A stretch of DNA of 42,200 nt from Planctomycetota bacterium (GTDB taxonomy: Bacteria > Planctomycetota > Planctomycetia > Pirellulales > Pirellulaceae): contig CAUJKA010000028.1 of assembly GCA_963204965.1 (NCBI GenBank), positions 1-42,200 of the forward strand, in the 5' to 3' direction. This document shows, in pieces, positions 34,065-42,200 of the stretch (position 1 is its first letter; the number at the start of each line of letters is the position of its first letter). A model generated the notes under the pieces. The model saw only the letters and a program-made list of their open reading frames with translations. It made no database searches and was not told the origin of the DNA. The position numbers were made by a program, and so were the translations under genes.

Positions 34065-34121
34065 CGGGCCTTCACTCGCGGTTGAATTTCCCTTCCACTG
34101 TTTTAGAAAAAGCATCCCACC

Positions 34122-35111
34122 ATGAGAAAGTTACTGACGTACTTCTGTCTTTGTATGTGCTTGGCGCTGACCGCCTCGGCACAAGATGAAAACGCTCCGA
34201 AGAAGGCCTATCAAGACGCGGCTTCAGCCGGCGCTCGCTTCGCCATTCAAGGCGAGTATAGCGGCGATATCAAAGTTGAAGGCAGTTCGATCAAGCTTGG
34301 CGTTCAAGTGATCGCGGGCCAAAAGGACTCGCTGAAGTTTGCTGCGTACGTTGGTGGACTTCCAGGCGATGGTTGGACCGGGGACGAAGTCATTCGCGGC
34401 GAAGGCACAATCTCTGGCAACAAAGCAACGCTCAAGAGCGATATGGGCTCGGGCGAAATTGTCGATGGTGTGCTAACAATTAAACACTCCGATGATTCGG
34501 CTATAGGAACACTGAAGAAAGTCGAACGCAAGTCACCGACGTTGGGTGCGAAGCCACCAGCGGGCGCTGTCGTACTGTTCGACGGAACGACGGCCGATAA
34601 GTTCACCGGTGGTCGCATGTCCGAAGATAAGTTGCTGATGGAAGGTGTGACCAGCAAGGACACATTCCAGAACTTTGAATTGCACCTTGAGTTTCGCTTG
34701 GCCTTCATGCCCAACGCGCAAGGGCAAGCTCGCAGCAACAGCGGTTGTTATCTGCAAGGCCGCTACGAAGTACAAATTCTAGACTCGTTTGGCTTAGAAG
34801 GCTTGGACAACGAGTGCGGCGGAATCTACAAGGCCAGTAAGCCTGAATTGAATATGTGCTTTCCGCCGTTGAGCTGGCAGACTTACGACATTGAATTTCA
34901 AGCTGCTAAGTTCGATGCCGATGGCAAGAAGACGAGCAACGCTAAGGTTACTGTTAAACACAACGGTGTCGTCATCCATCGCAATCGCGAACTACCTACC
35001 GGTACACCTGGTGGACCTTTGGCCAAAGAAGGCTCCGAGCCTGGTCCGCTGTTTCTTCAAGACCACGGCGATCCTCTACGCTTCCGAAACATTTGGGTAA
35101 AACCGCTGTAG
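34122..35111 (+). CDS. Secreted DUF1080 (3-keto-disaccharide hydrolase-like) protein
   Basis: A 329-aa exported protein with a clear signal peptide (YFCLCMCLALTASAQ). Residues about 25-140 are a beta-rich domain of unknown type (ARFAIQGEYSGDIKVEGSSIKLGVQVI). Residues about 145-329 form a concanavalin A-like DUF1080 domain: VVLFDGTTADKF, FELHLEFRL, RSNSGCYLQGRYEVQILDSFG and the C-terminal PLFLQDHGDPLRFRNIWVKP. DUF1080 proteins are strongly expanded in planctomycetes and some are annotated as 3-keto-disaccharide hydrolases; the precise substrate is not visible. A promoter candidate and a terminator bound the gene. Confidence 0.9.
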   Translation: MRKLLTYFCLCMCLALTASAQDENAPKKAYQDAASAGARFAIQGEYSGDIKVEGSSIKLGVQVIAGQKDSLKFAAYVGGLPGDGWTGDEVIRGEGTISGNKATLKSDMGSGEIVDGVLTIKHSDDSAIGTLKKVERKSPTLGAKPPAGAVVLFDGTTADKFTGGRMSEDKLLMEGVTSKDTFQNFELHLEFRLAFMPNAQGQARSNSGCYLQGRYEVQILDSFGLEGLDNECGGIYKASKPELNMCFPPLSWQTYDIEFQAAKFDADGKKTSNAKVTVKHNGVVIHRNRELPTGTPGGPLAKEGSEPGPLFLQDHGDPLRFRNIWVKPL

Positions 35112-35160
35112 TCACCTGGCTTGATTAGGATGTAGGTCGATGACAAGACCAGCCGCAACC

Positions 35161-35178
35161 CGTTAGCGTCCGGTTTTC
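35161..35178. repeat. Solo end of the REPIN-like element
   Basis: CGTTAGCGTCCGGTTTTC repeats the inverted end found at 10396-10414. Only a single arm is visible here, just ahead of the terminator at 35206-35248. Confidence 0.65.
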
Positions 35179-35205
35179 GCCGCATTGACTGTGTATAATT
35201 TTCCG

Positions 35206-35248
35206 AGAACTTTCGAGAGCTTCTTTAGCTTTCGAAAGTTCTTTTTTT
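35206..35248 (+). terminator. Rho-independent terminator
   Basis: AGAACTTTCGAGAGCT (35206-35221) pairs with AGCTTTCGAAAGTTCT (35227-35242) with one G-U pair, around TCTTT, and six more T's follow. It ends the DUF1080 transcript about 95 nt after its stop. Confidence 0.9.
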
Positions 35249-35342
35249 GAAATGATGAATAAAAGTGACCCACGAATGCATCTTCCTTTCGGTCGCATAG
35301 ATCGACTCTTTTCACAATCAACCTTTCTGCATCTCTAAACCG

Positions 35343-37421
35343 ATGGACTCAAGCTTTCCCCCTACGAAACGCCGCCGTTGGCAAAGTGCCGCTTTGGTTC
35401 TTGTAGGGATATTCTTGTTTAGCTTGGCAACTCATCTCGCTTTTTCCACGCCTGTTTTTGACAGAGCGGCTAGGTTCGTTGATGGGGAAGGCATGACGGC
35501 AGTCGTCACAGGCCTTCCACCTACTTCAAGCACTCGGCGAAACCTAGTATTGAAGCTCGCGGACGGGACCATCATCCAGCGAGAGTCTTCGATTTCTACC
35601 GGTACGCTCGCTAGCTACCCCACGGAACAAAAGAGGTTAATCTTCACGCGACTTACTGAAGGTACCGCTCTGTATCCGACCTATCCGTATCGATACTCGC
35701 TTGTACCCTACGATCACGACGAAAAGGCAGACTCGCCTACATTCGAATTCCCCGTAGCTCCGACCTGGATCACCGAATCGATCTTTGTTGGATCGGACGC
35801 AGCCAAGGTCTATTCGATTGACGCTTCAAGTGGAGTTCGATCCGAACTCGTACATCAATTCACGGGACTCGATCCTAGAATCCTCCGAATGGCCTCTAGG
35901 AGATTTGTTTGCGTTAATCCCGCCGTGCCGAGCGCGACTCGCGTCAATGGTCAAACGCAATTTGCGAGTCTGCTAGAAGTTGATGCCAATGGACAACTTA
36001 AGTCAGTTTGGAACAGCGAACTGTATGACGAGTTCTCCATCGAGTTGTTCGATGGAAAGCTCTTCTATGTTAACCCCGAAGCTAAGTCTGTCGTTAGCCT
36101 GGATCCGCAGAATCTAACAATCATCGCTGAGCACAGCTTGCCAAGCGAGATGTTAGATCGGATTGCAGAATGGCAAAGGTCTCAGCGCGGAACGTGTAAC
36201 ATTTCGATTCGCGAACGAGTTTTGACCTTTATGTTTCCAGACTACGAGCACTGCCAATATCTGCTGCCTGAGATGACACGTATTCCCACCGTCGACAAGT
36301 TTACGTTCGCAGTACCCATCCAAGGGCATGATGATTTGCTTGGTTTTGGCGTCTATGAGCGACAATTTGCGATCGTTAAGGTTATGGATCTCAAGACGAT
36401 GAAAGAGAAATGGAGTTGGAGGGTTGGCAAGATTGATGGATTTCAGCAGAAAGACGGAAAGTTCGTATTCACCACCCCGCAGTTTGGCATTACTGCAGAT
36501 GTGTTAGATGTCCGAGCTGGCAACGTGCTCTTTCACAGTGTTCCGTATAAGTCGCTGGTTTGGCTGCTTCCGCTCGTGGTACTGGGTAGCACTCTGTGGA
36601 GCTGGCAAGTTGTTCGATGGAGCCAACGAGCGGAAGTTGCGGGCTGGGCCGTGGCTGCTCTACTGTCGCTGCTGTATCTGAGTGTACTACTAACGCACTT
36701 GACCTTTTGGAAATACTATCAGCAACCCATCGTCATTCACCAATACGTGCAGGGCTACTTTATAGCCGCACTGTGTGTGTCTTACGCATGGATTGTCTGG
36801 GGGAAAGGAGGATGGTTCGTTCGCAGCTTGCCTTGGTTCACAACTGTAGTGTTGCTGATTCTGCTTGCCCGTTGGATGCTCAACGAGCTATCCGTCGCGG
36901 TGGAAGCGGTGGTTTCAACATTGCTTGTTAGCATTTCTTCACTGCCGGTGTTTGTCGGATTGCGATGGTGGGGGGTGGGCAAGGGCGAAAGTGCTGAAGC
37001 AGCGCCTAAAGTCGCTTGGCGGCTACCGATGCGGGATCTGTTTATCATCAGTACAGTCGCGGCCATACTCCTAGCCGCTGCGTTGCCACTAACGAAGGGA
37101 CTGCGATTGTCGATACCAGCGCCTCAATTCTTATCCGAGAGCCTAAGTGCAGTAGGCTTGATGCTGCTAGGGTTTTGCTGGGCGACTGTGTGTTGCTTCA
37201 AGCGATGGAATACTGGCGCGTTAGTTGCGATACTGTTATTGGCTGCGTTGATCACCGTCGAGGCGCTTTATGAGTTCGCCACAGGTGAGCCTTTGTTTGT
37301 ACAACGCGAGCATTTCACAATGGTGCTTTTGCGCATATTCGGCTCGGCCGTGCTTTTGTTTTTGATATTACTGAATTGTTGTTTGGGCGCTTCTGGTAGG
37401 TCAAACTCCTGCCGGGTTTGA
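35343..37421 (+). CDS. Large unknown membrane protein: N-terminal anchor, propeller-like domain, multi-helix C-terminal half
   Basis: A 692-aa protein. One membrane helix (AALVLVGIFLFSLATHLAF, about 16-34) is followed by about 370 residues of beta-strand repeats that read like a WD/PQQ-type propeller (VFVGSDAAKVYSIDASSGV-like unit IFVGSDAAKVYSIDASSG; KLFYVNPEAKSVVSLDPQNLTI). About nine membrane helices follow from residue 400 to the end, for example SLVWLLPLVVLGSTLWSWQVV and ALVAILLLAALITVEALYEF. It has no enzyme motif that I recognise. The layout suggests an extracytoplasmic sensing or binding domain attached to a membrane core. The ATG at 35343 is preceded by no strong ribosome binding site. 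Confidence 0.65.
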   Translation: MDSSFPPTKRRRWQSAALVLVGIFLFSLATHLAFSTPVFDRAARFVDGEGMTAVVTGLPPTSSTRRNLVLKLADGTIIQRESSISTGTLASYPTEQKRLIFTRLTEGTALYPTYPYRYSLVPYDHDEKADSPTFEFPVAPTWITESIFVGSDAAKVYSIDASSGVRSELVHQFTGLDPRILRMASRRFVCVNPAVPSATRVNGQTQFASLLEVDANGQLKSVWNSELYDEFSIELFDGKLFYVNPEAKSVVSLDPQNLTIIAEHSLPSEMLDRIAEWQRSQRGTCNISIRERVLTFMFPDYEHCQYLLPEMTRIPTVDKFTFAVPIQGHDDLLGFGVYERQFAIVKVMDLKTMKEKWSWRVGKIDGFQQKDGKFVFTTPQFGITADVLDVRAGNVLFHSVPYKSLVWLLPLVVLGSTLWSWQVVRWSQRAEVAGWAVAALLSLLYLSVLLTHLTFWKYYQQPIVIHQYVQGYFIAALCVSYAWIVWGKGGWFVRSLPWFTTVVLLILLARWMLNELSVAVEAVVSTLLVSISSLPVFVGLRWWGVGKGESAEAAPKVAWRLPMRDLFIISTVAAILLAAALPLTKGLRLSIPAPQFLSESLSAVGLMLLGFCWATVCCFKRWNTGALVAILLLAALITVEALYEFATGEPLFVQREHFTMVLLRIFGSAVLLFLILLNCCLGASGRSNSCRV

Positions 37422-37563
37422 CCACGTTAGACTACGCTACTGTTCAATCTCGCATCACGATCAACCTGTCCTCGGTCGAGTTTCTTCCGCACTGCTGATT
37501 CTGACGTGGTTGGCTAGTTCACCCGGTTCCTTCCGGCAGATAAGAACCTACCCAACTAACTCG

Positions 37564-39783
37564 TCATGCTGCATCGCGTCGCTGTTCAAACTTGCGTAAC
37601 GATATCGGCTGTTCGTTATGTGGTGCGGCAATCGAGTGATTTTCGAAAGCTCGCTTAATTCTACGCAGCCACTCTTGCTTGACCGAACCTTGCTTGTTCG
37701 GAATCGTTTTCACCGAGAGCTTCAGTATGACAATTGGCGAGCCTAAATTCTCAATACTGGGCTCGGAAGGTTTGTCCAAAAGCCATGGAGCAACTTTTTC
37801 GTCGCTTGCGAGTTGCGCCGAAACTTCGTTGAGTAGCTCTAAGACCTTTTCCAGGTCTTCGTTATGGTTGATGCCAACTTCGCAAACGGCGCGAGACCAC
37901 CCGTGCGTTTCGTTGCTGACACTGTTGATTGTTCCATTGGGAATAAAATGAACGATGCCTCCACTATCGCGAAGGACGGTCATTCGCAGAGTGATGCGTT
38001 CAACATGGCCGGTGACTCCACCAATTCGAATGGTGTCGTTGAGCATGTATTGATTTTCGAGAAGCATCACGAAACCATAGAAGTAGTCTTTGATGAGGTT
38101 TTGAGCACCAAAGGCAACGGCCAAACCGATCACGGCCACACCGCCCATCAACACGGTGATGTTGCATCCCAACTCCTCCAGGATCATCAGCGATCCAGTG
38201 ATGAAGACACCGACGCTAGCCGCGTTTTGGAACACTCCGACCAATGTTTTTGCACGATTTTCGCGTTCCGCTCGCGATCCCCGCATCGACCCTTTGGAGA
38301 CTAACTGAACCGATCGGTTAGCCAACATCTGAGCAACGCGATTGACAATCAGCATCCCCAGGAAGATCATGGCCAAACGAGGTCCATGTTCGAGCAGCCA
38401 CTGCAAAATGTTACGAAGCGTGTACGGATTCTTTAATTCGGCAACATGTTGCTCCGAAGCAACCGCCTCTTGACGCTTCTTCTCAGCTTCGTGAAGAGCA
38501 ATGATATGCTCCGACTGAAGGCTGCCTAACTCCGCACGGTGGTCGATCAAGCGCTCGATGATTTCGGTGACTTCGGATCGAGCTTGAATCAGGCGATGGT
38601 TAGCACTCGCGATGGCATTCTTAAGCGTCGCTATTTCCGCAGCGTTGGGCTCTTCGGATTGCAGCTTGGTGAGCTCAGTACCCAATTCCTGTCCAGCAGC
38701 ATTGGCCAAGTCGACCTTCTTCTTAGCGATGTTCAGCTCTTTTTGCTCCTGAGCGATCAAGAGTTGAAGATCTTTAAGTCGAGCTTCGATCGAACGCGTC
38801 TCTTCTTGCGCTTCCTCTAGCTCAGCTTCTTTCTTCTCCGCCTCTTCACGAGCCAACTTCAGCTCGACGTCATCCTCCTCTTCGGATTCGCTCGCTTCGT
38901 CGGACATCTCTTCATCAGAATTTCCTGAGTCCGATGAATCATTCGAAGAGTCCGAACCTTCGTCTGAATTGTCCTTGGAGTCGTTGCGTTGGTTGTCGTC
39001 GCGATCGGAGTCGCCGTGACGGCGATTGTCGCCTTCTTGTCCGTCGGACTCTTTCTCCTCGGGCTCGGGGCCATCGGTCAGGATGTTGAGTGCCTTCTGG
39101 TCGCGTTGGAATTTATGCTTGAGCGTGTTGAGCTGCTCTTTGAGCGTCTTGCGGTCCTCAATGGCCAAATCGAAGCGGTCCTTGGCCAGCTTCCAAAACT
39201 TGGAGATTGATTCTACGTGGGACTCCAGTTCACTTCGCTGATCGTCGGTAATGTTGGGATCGTTAGCGGCTCTTTCCCAACTCTCTTTGGCTTCGTCGAG
39301 CTTCCCGTCCAGGTCGCGGAAATCACGTTCGGCAACGGAGTATTCACTTTCAGGATTATCAAGTTCGGTTTCAAGCTGCTTTATCTGCTGCTGGTCGCCT
39401 TCGATGGCTTCGGTGAGTTCCGCGATTCGTTCAGCATCGGAGACACGATCGTCGTCATTGGCTGCGTTCGGGTCGCTCTCACTGGACGAACCTGCACGAG
39501 ACGATTCCGCATTGGCATCGCTACCGGGCTGCGCATCGGTTGGTTGGGGTTCGACTGCTTGGGGCTCTGTCGGCTCAGTCTGTGCAGGATCGACGACTGC
39601 CGGCTCTGTAGTTGATTGTGGCTCTGTAGTTGATTGAGGCTCAGTGGGCTCGTTAGGCTCAGACGGTAGTTGCGCGTTAGCTGCGACTGGATCGACGAGA
39701 ACTGCTTCGCCTTGGTGAGCGGCGAGCAAAGAAGTCGTTGCGGCGATTGCTAAGGCAAATGCGGAAAAAGTGAGTCGTTTCAT
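37564..39783 (-). CDS. MscS-type mechanosensitive channel with long acidic coiled-coil extension
   Basis: About 739 aa. The signal peptide is at 1-22. A Pro/Thr/Glu/Gln low-complexity segment with EPTEPQSTTEP repeats follows, and then two coiled-coil stretches (about 95-230 and 310-440) around a very acidic Asp/Ser/Glu run (about 241-307). Membrane helices begin near 460 (AMIFLGMLIVNRVAQML). The pore-lining helix VLMGGVAVIGLAVAFGAQNLI (about 541-561) and the beta domain (NDTIRIGGVTGHVERITLRMTVLRDSGGIVHFIPNG) match MscS. AGGAGG lies 8 nt before the ATG at 39783; a longer frame from 39831 would lack this. It is a turgor valve in the inner membrane, with an unusual periplasmic part. Confidence 0.9.
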   Translation of the reverse strand: MKRLTFSAFALAIAATTSLLAAHQGEAVLVDPVAANAQLPSEPNEPTEPQSTTEPQSTTEPAVVDPAQTEPTEPQAVEPQPTDAQPGSDANAESSRAGSSSESDPNAANDDDRVSDAERIAELTEAIEGDQQQIKQLETELDNPESEYSVAERDFRDLDGKLDEAKESWERAANDPNITDDQRSELESHVESISKFWKLAKDRFDLAIEDRKTLKEQLNTLKHKFQRDQKALNILTDGPEPEEKESDGQEGDNRRHGDSDRDDNQRNDSKDNSDEGSDSSNDSSDSGNSDEEMSDEASESEEEDDVELKLAREEAEKKEAELEEAQEETRSIEARLKDLQLLIAQEQKELNIAKKKVDLANAAGQELGTELTKLQSEEPNAAEIATLKNAIASANHRLIQARSEVTEIIERLIDHRAELGSLQSEHIIALHEAEKKRQEAVASEQHVAELKNPYTLRNILQWLLEHGPRLAMIFLGMLIVNRVAQMLANRSVQLVSKGSMRGSRAERENRAKTLVGVFQNAASVGVFITGSLMILEELGCNITVLMGGVAVIGLAVAFGAQNLIKDYFYGFVMLLENQYMLNDTIRIGGVTGHVERITLRMTVLRDSGGIVHFIPNGTINSVSNETHGWSRAVCEVGINHNEDLEKVLELLNEVSAQLASDEKVAPWLLDKPSEPSIENLGSPIVILKLSVKTIPNKQGSVKQEWLRRIKRAFENHSIAAPHNEQPISLRKFEQRRDAA

Positions 39784-39923
39784 GATGAGCTCCTCCTGAA
39801 CCCTAATGCGAGCATTGGCAATTCGTGCCATCGCGTGGATAATAGCGGTTGCGTGAATGGAATTCCACCGGAGTTTTGTTCACGTTTTCATTGAGTTTCT
39901 TACGCTAGCATGCGACCGTTGAC

Positions 39924-40925
39924 TTGCCTCAGACAAAAATCATTGATGACGTAAACCAAGCCGCCCAAGCGTTACGCGAGGGGCTGATCGTAGCCTTTCC
40001 AACGGAAACGGTTTACGGCTTGGGAATTGATGCGACGAGCGATCAAGCTGCGCGGCGTCTTTTTGAGGCTAAAGGGCGGCCTTCGGACAATCCACTGATC
40101 GTTCACTTAGCCGATGTCCAACGTTGGCCGCTCGCCGCCGCTTCGATGCCCGACAGCGCAATCGAGTTGCTGCGGAGGTTCGCACCTGGGCCGCTTACGG
40201 TGGTTGTTCCTCGGTCTCCTAAGATCTCTTCGTTGGTCACAGCAAGTCTAGAGACGGTTGGCATTCGCATTCCCAGTCATCCTCAAGCTCGGCAGATGCT
40301 GGATCTTTGTGGCCGACCGATAGCGGCTCCGTCTGCCAATCGATCGGGCCGGCCCAGTTGCACAACTTGGCAAGCGGTGCTCGAAGATATGGACGGACGG
40401 ATCGACTACATTTTGCGCGGCGATGTCTGTGATGTTGGGCTTGAATCCACCGTAGTCGATTGCACCAATGATCCGCCTGTCGTTCTGCGAGCTGGTCGCG
40501 TAACGCTACAGCAGATTCGCGAAGTCTTTCCAGGTACGGTGTTCGCGAGAGAACTCGCCGAGCAAGATCAATTGATCAAAGCCAGTCCCGGTACGCGTCA
40601 CGCTCATTATCAACCCAAAGCAACAATCGAGCTTTTTGAGTCGCTCAGTTATCTCAATGAAATTCCGTTAGCCAAGCGAGCCGAATCGGCAGTAGCTTGC
40701 TTGTCTATTAAGGCCGCTTCACCAGAGGCTGGCCGTTCGAGTTTTGCCGGATTTGCAATGCACGCGAGCTTCGATTCTCTAGAGGCCTACGGCAAGCTGT
40801 TCTACGAATTTCTTCGCGAAGCCGATCGCCGTGGGCTGAAATGCATCTACTTACAGCTAGTCGCCGATTGCGAACAAAGTCACGCATTGCGAGACCGACT
40901 CTTACGCGCCGCTGGACGATCTTAA
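39924..40925 (+). CDS. L-threonylcarbamoyladenylate synthase (Sua5/YwlC type)
   Basis: A 333-aa enzyme that makes threonylcarbamoyl-AMP for the t6A37 tRNA modification. The YrdC domain covers residues 1-200, with the nucleotide- and threonine-site motifs PTETVYGLG, K50-x-R52, S54-x-N56 and APSANRSGRPS. The C-terminal about 130 residues form the Sua5 domain (including SPGTRHAHYQPKA, the linker that caps the active site). The frame opens at TTG (39924), without an in-frame ATG before the YrdC core and with no clear ribosome binding site; the exact start is uncertain. Confidence 0.92.
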   Translation: MPQTKIIDDVNQAAQALREGLIVAFPTETVYGLGIDATSDQAARRLFEAKGRPSDNPLIVHLADVQRWPLAAASMPDSAIELLRRFAPGPLTVVVPRSPKISSLVTASLETVGIRIPSHPQARQMLDLCGRPIAAPSANRSGRPSCTTWQAVLEDMDGRIDYILRGDVCDVGLESTVVDCTNDPPVVLRAGRVTLQQIREVFPGTVFARELAEQDQLIKASPGTRHAHYQPKATIELFESLSYLNEIPLAKRAESAVACLSIKAASPEAGRSSFAGFAMHASFDSLEAYGKLFYEFLREADRRGLKCIYLQLVADCEQSHALRDRLLRAAGRS

Positions 40926-40943
40926 CTCGACAAGGTTGTTTCC

Positions 40944-41339
40944 TTACTTGCCTTTTGGTAACCCAAACGCAAGGGTGAAAATACGTTGATCGCGAAGACC
41001 CAGCGCGACCCAATAGTTCACACCAATGATGATCGGAAAGATAAAGGAATCGCTGATGCGAACATGTGTGGCGATAGCGCCGCCAAGATAAGCGGTGATA
41101 AGAATCGCCCCGATAAACGCAGTGCGAGGGATCAAGAACATGACAGCGATGATCACTTCCACGATGCCAATGTTGAACATTACCGCTTCGGACCATCCGA
41201 GTTTCTCGAACATCTCGGCTTTACCTTCGAAGGTTGAAAACTTACCCACCGAACTAAACAGCATGAAAGCCGTTAATAGTCCGCTAAGGACCCAACCAAC
41301 GATTTTCCCGGTTGAGCGACTGGGTTGAGCTTCTGACAT
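40944..41339 (-). CDS. DoxX-like membrane protein
   Basis: A 131-aa protein with four membrane helices: about 12-30 (IVGWVLSGLLTAFMLFSSVGK), 50-70 (VMFNIGIVEVIIAVMFLIP), 74-92 (FIGAILITAYLGGAIATHV) and 98-115 (IFPIIIGVNYWVALGLRDQ). The GKF after helix 1, the GxxE of helix 2 and the GGAIATHVR segment match the DoxX-like family. The function of the family is not settled. It converges with the Sua5 gene, the stop codons being 18 nt apart. Confidence 0.85.
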   Translation of the reverse strand: MSEAQPSRSTGKIVGWVLSGLLTAFMLFSSVGKFSTFEGKAEMFEKLGWSEAVMFNIGIVEVIIAVMFLIPRTAFIGAILITAYLGGAIATHVRISDSFIFPIIIGVNYWVALGLRDQRIFTLAFGLPKGK

Positions 41340-42200
41340 TGCCTATTTCCTATAGAGAGTATGATCAAGTTGCAGAATAGTCGAACTTCAATCGTTGAAA
41401 TCGACCATGCTTGATTAGTTTAACAAATTTGTTGGGTAATGGTCCCCGGACGTCGACCTGGGCGGGGTGCGCGGGCGTCCCGCCCGCTCTTTGTTTTCCG
41501 GTGCACAAACGTCTCGCCACGCGACTCTCCCTCGAATAAGTTACTTCTCTAAACGGTAGCGTACAGCGCGCGCTAGAGTTCAATAATCGTGCCCTCACAG
41601 GCCATCGAGATGCTGAAGATTTTTGGCAATTCTCTGGTTGATTTGCATCAGCTCAGAAGATGGGGGTAAGAAAATGCTGACTCGCAATGGAGTAACATTC
41701 TGGAAAACGAAATTCTCACGCGAAGGCGCAAAGCACGCAAAGGAATGACGAAAGTACTTCTAAGCGAGTCAGAAGAGAAACGACATCTTCGTACCCCCAT
41801 TTTCTTACCACCAACGTAGGTCCGATTGCTGAATGCTCAAGAACAATCGGCAAAAGTGTGAGGGCAGGAGAATGGACTAAAGGTTGTTCTTCCTTTGCGT
41901 GCTTCGCGTCTTCGCGTGAGGCCTAGTTTGGACGGCCTAGTTTTGACGGCCTGGTTTTTGACGCCTTGTTATTGCAGCCCAATTTTCGGCATTGCCATTC
42001 GTAATACTCTTCTGCGCATTCTATTGCCAACATTTATTGCTTCGGTCGGCCCATTTTGGCCCTCACCGCTTATGGCTCGCACCACTCGCCACGCGACTCT
42101 AGTATGTTCCCAACGTTGCTGATCGTGGTCTATTCTTGACACAGCAATGTAACGAATGCTGGGAAGCTCTGGCCGGGCATCCCAGCGCCGGTTGGCAGAT
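41340..42200. repeat. Spacer with interleaved inverted repeats
   Basis: No gene is seen up to the window end. A hairpin GCGGGCG-TCC-CGCCCGC (41471-41487) is followed by TCTTTGTTTT. A 10-bp pair lies at 41590-41599 and 41857-41866, a GTAAGAAAATG-type pair at 41666-41676 and 41797-41807, and a 31-bp pair at 41715-41745 and 41890-41920. Their order is interleaved. The 42-kb edge may cut a gene, but no frame at the edge is convincing. Confidence 0.5.
41715..41920. repeat. MITE-like element with 31-bp inverted ends
   Basis: The arm at 41715-41745 begins CTCACGCGAAGGCGCAAAGC. The arm at 41890-41920 is its inverse with 29 of 31 positions identical, giving a 206-bp unit. No transposase is inside. 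Confidence 0.6.

Noticed and set aside
35181..35198. TTGACT and TATAAT near 35185-35198 as a promoter
   Set aside because: The hexamers are only about 3 bp apart, and transcription would run at once into the terminator at 35206.

Overview
The window looks like chromosome of a planctomycete, probably close to Pirellulaceae (inference). The evidence is a DUF1559 protein with an N-terminal prepilin-like methylation motif followed by a small carboxypeptidase-regulatory-like lipoprotein, a DUF1080 protein, a Gly/Pro-rich lipoprotein carrying a CxxCH haem motif, several sigma-70 factors, moderate GC, and gene-poor spacers full of short palindromes. I recognised no rRNA, tRNA, CRISPR array, insertion sequence or prophage.

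Layout. 1-1355: spacer with a 44-bp direct repeat and a possible minus-strand small transcript that has a 12-nt Shine-Dalgarno and a strong terminator. 1356-2249: glycosyltransferase-like protein. 2585-5662 (-): small membrane protein and a complete ABC-2 exporter (ATPase and two permeases). 5849-7176: ispF, then a DUF502 membrane protein. 7649-8343: two small unknown genes. 8821-10203 (-): HEAT-like membrane protein. 10779-12335: DUF1559 pseudopilin and lipoprotein pair. 12359-14335: divergent regulator/sigma-factor pair around an array of 9-bp direct repeats. 14407-19368: exported methyltransferase, haem-motif lipoprotein, SlyX, SMI1/KNR4-like protein. 19526-20488: PLP enzyme of the serine racemase/threonine dehydratase family. 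20550-26111 (-): partial Tad/Flp pilus locus (flp, a 36-aa membrane microprotein, cpaA, cpaB, secretin, cpaE/tadZ). 26265-29321: small ORF and a large hybrid histidine kinase, divergent from the pilus locus. 29682-31815: unknown 107-aa protein, a REPIN-like palindrome cluster and a second sigma factor. 31969-33974: aguB-aguA, agmatine to putrescine. 34122-37421: DUF1080 protein and a large unknown membrane protein. 37564-39783 (-): MscS-type channel with a long acidic coiled-coil extension. 39924-41339: Sua5/YrdC tRNA-modification enzyme and a DoxX-like protein. 41340-42200: palindromic spacer with interleaved inverted repeats.

The most distinctive unit is 12359-14335. A regulator with a BldC/MerR-like helix-turn-helix and a cobalamin-binding-type C-terminal domain lacks the expected cobalamin histidines. 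It is transcribed away from a divergent sigma-70 factor that lacks the region-2 tryptophan pair. The gap between them carries tandem copies of TTGAACGTT at an exact 9-bp pitch, one cluster abutting the sigma gene's ribosome binding site. The arrangement recalls the LitR/LitS and CarA/CarH light- and B12-responsive switches, but the effector is probably different. The second theme is the Tad pilus locus, which lacks the secretion ATPase and TadB/TadC here, has a K-less Walker A in CpaE/TadZ and sits opposite a phosphorelay kinase.
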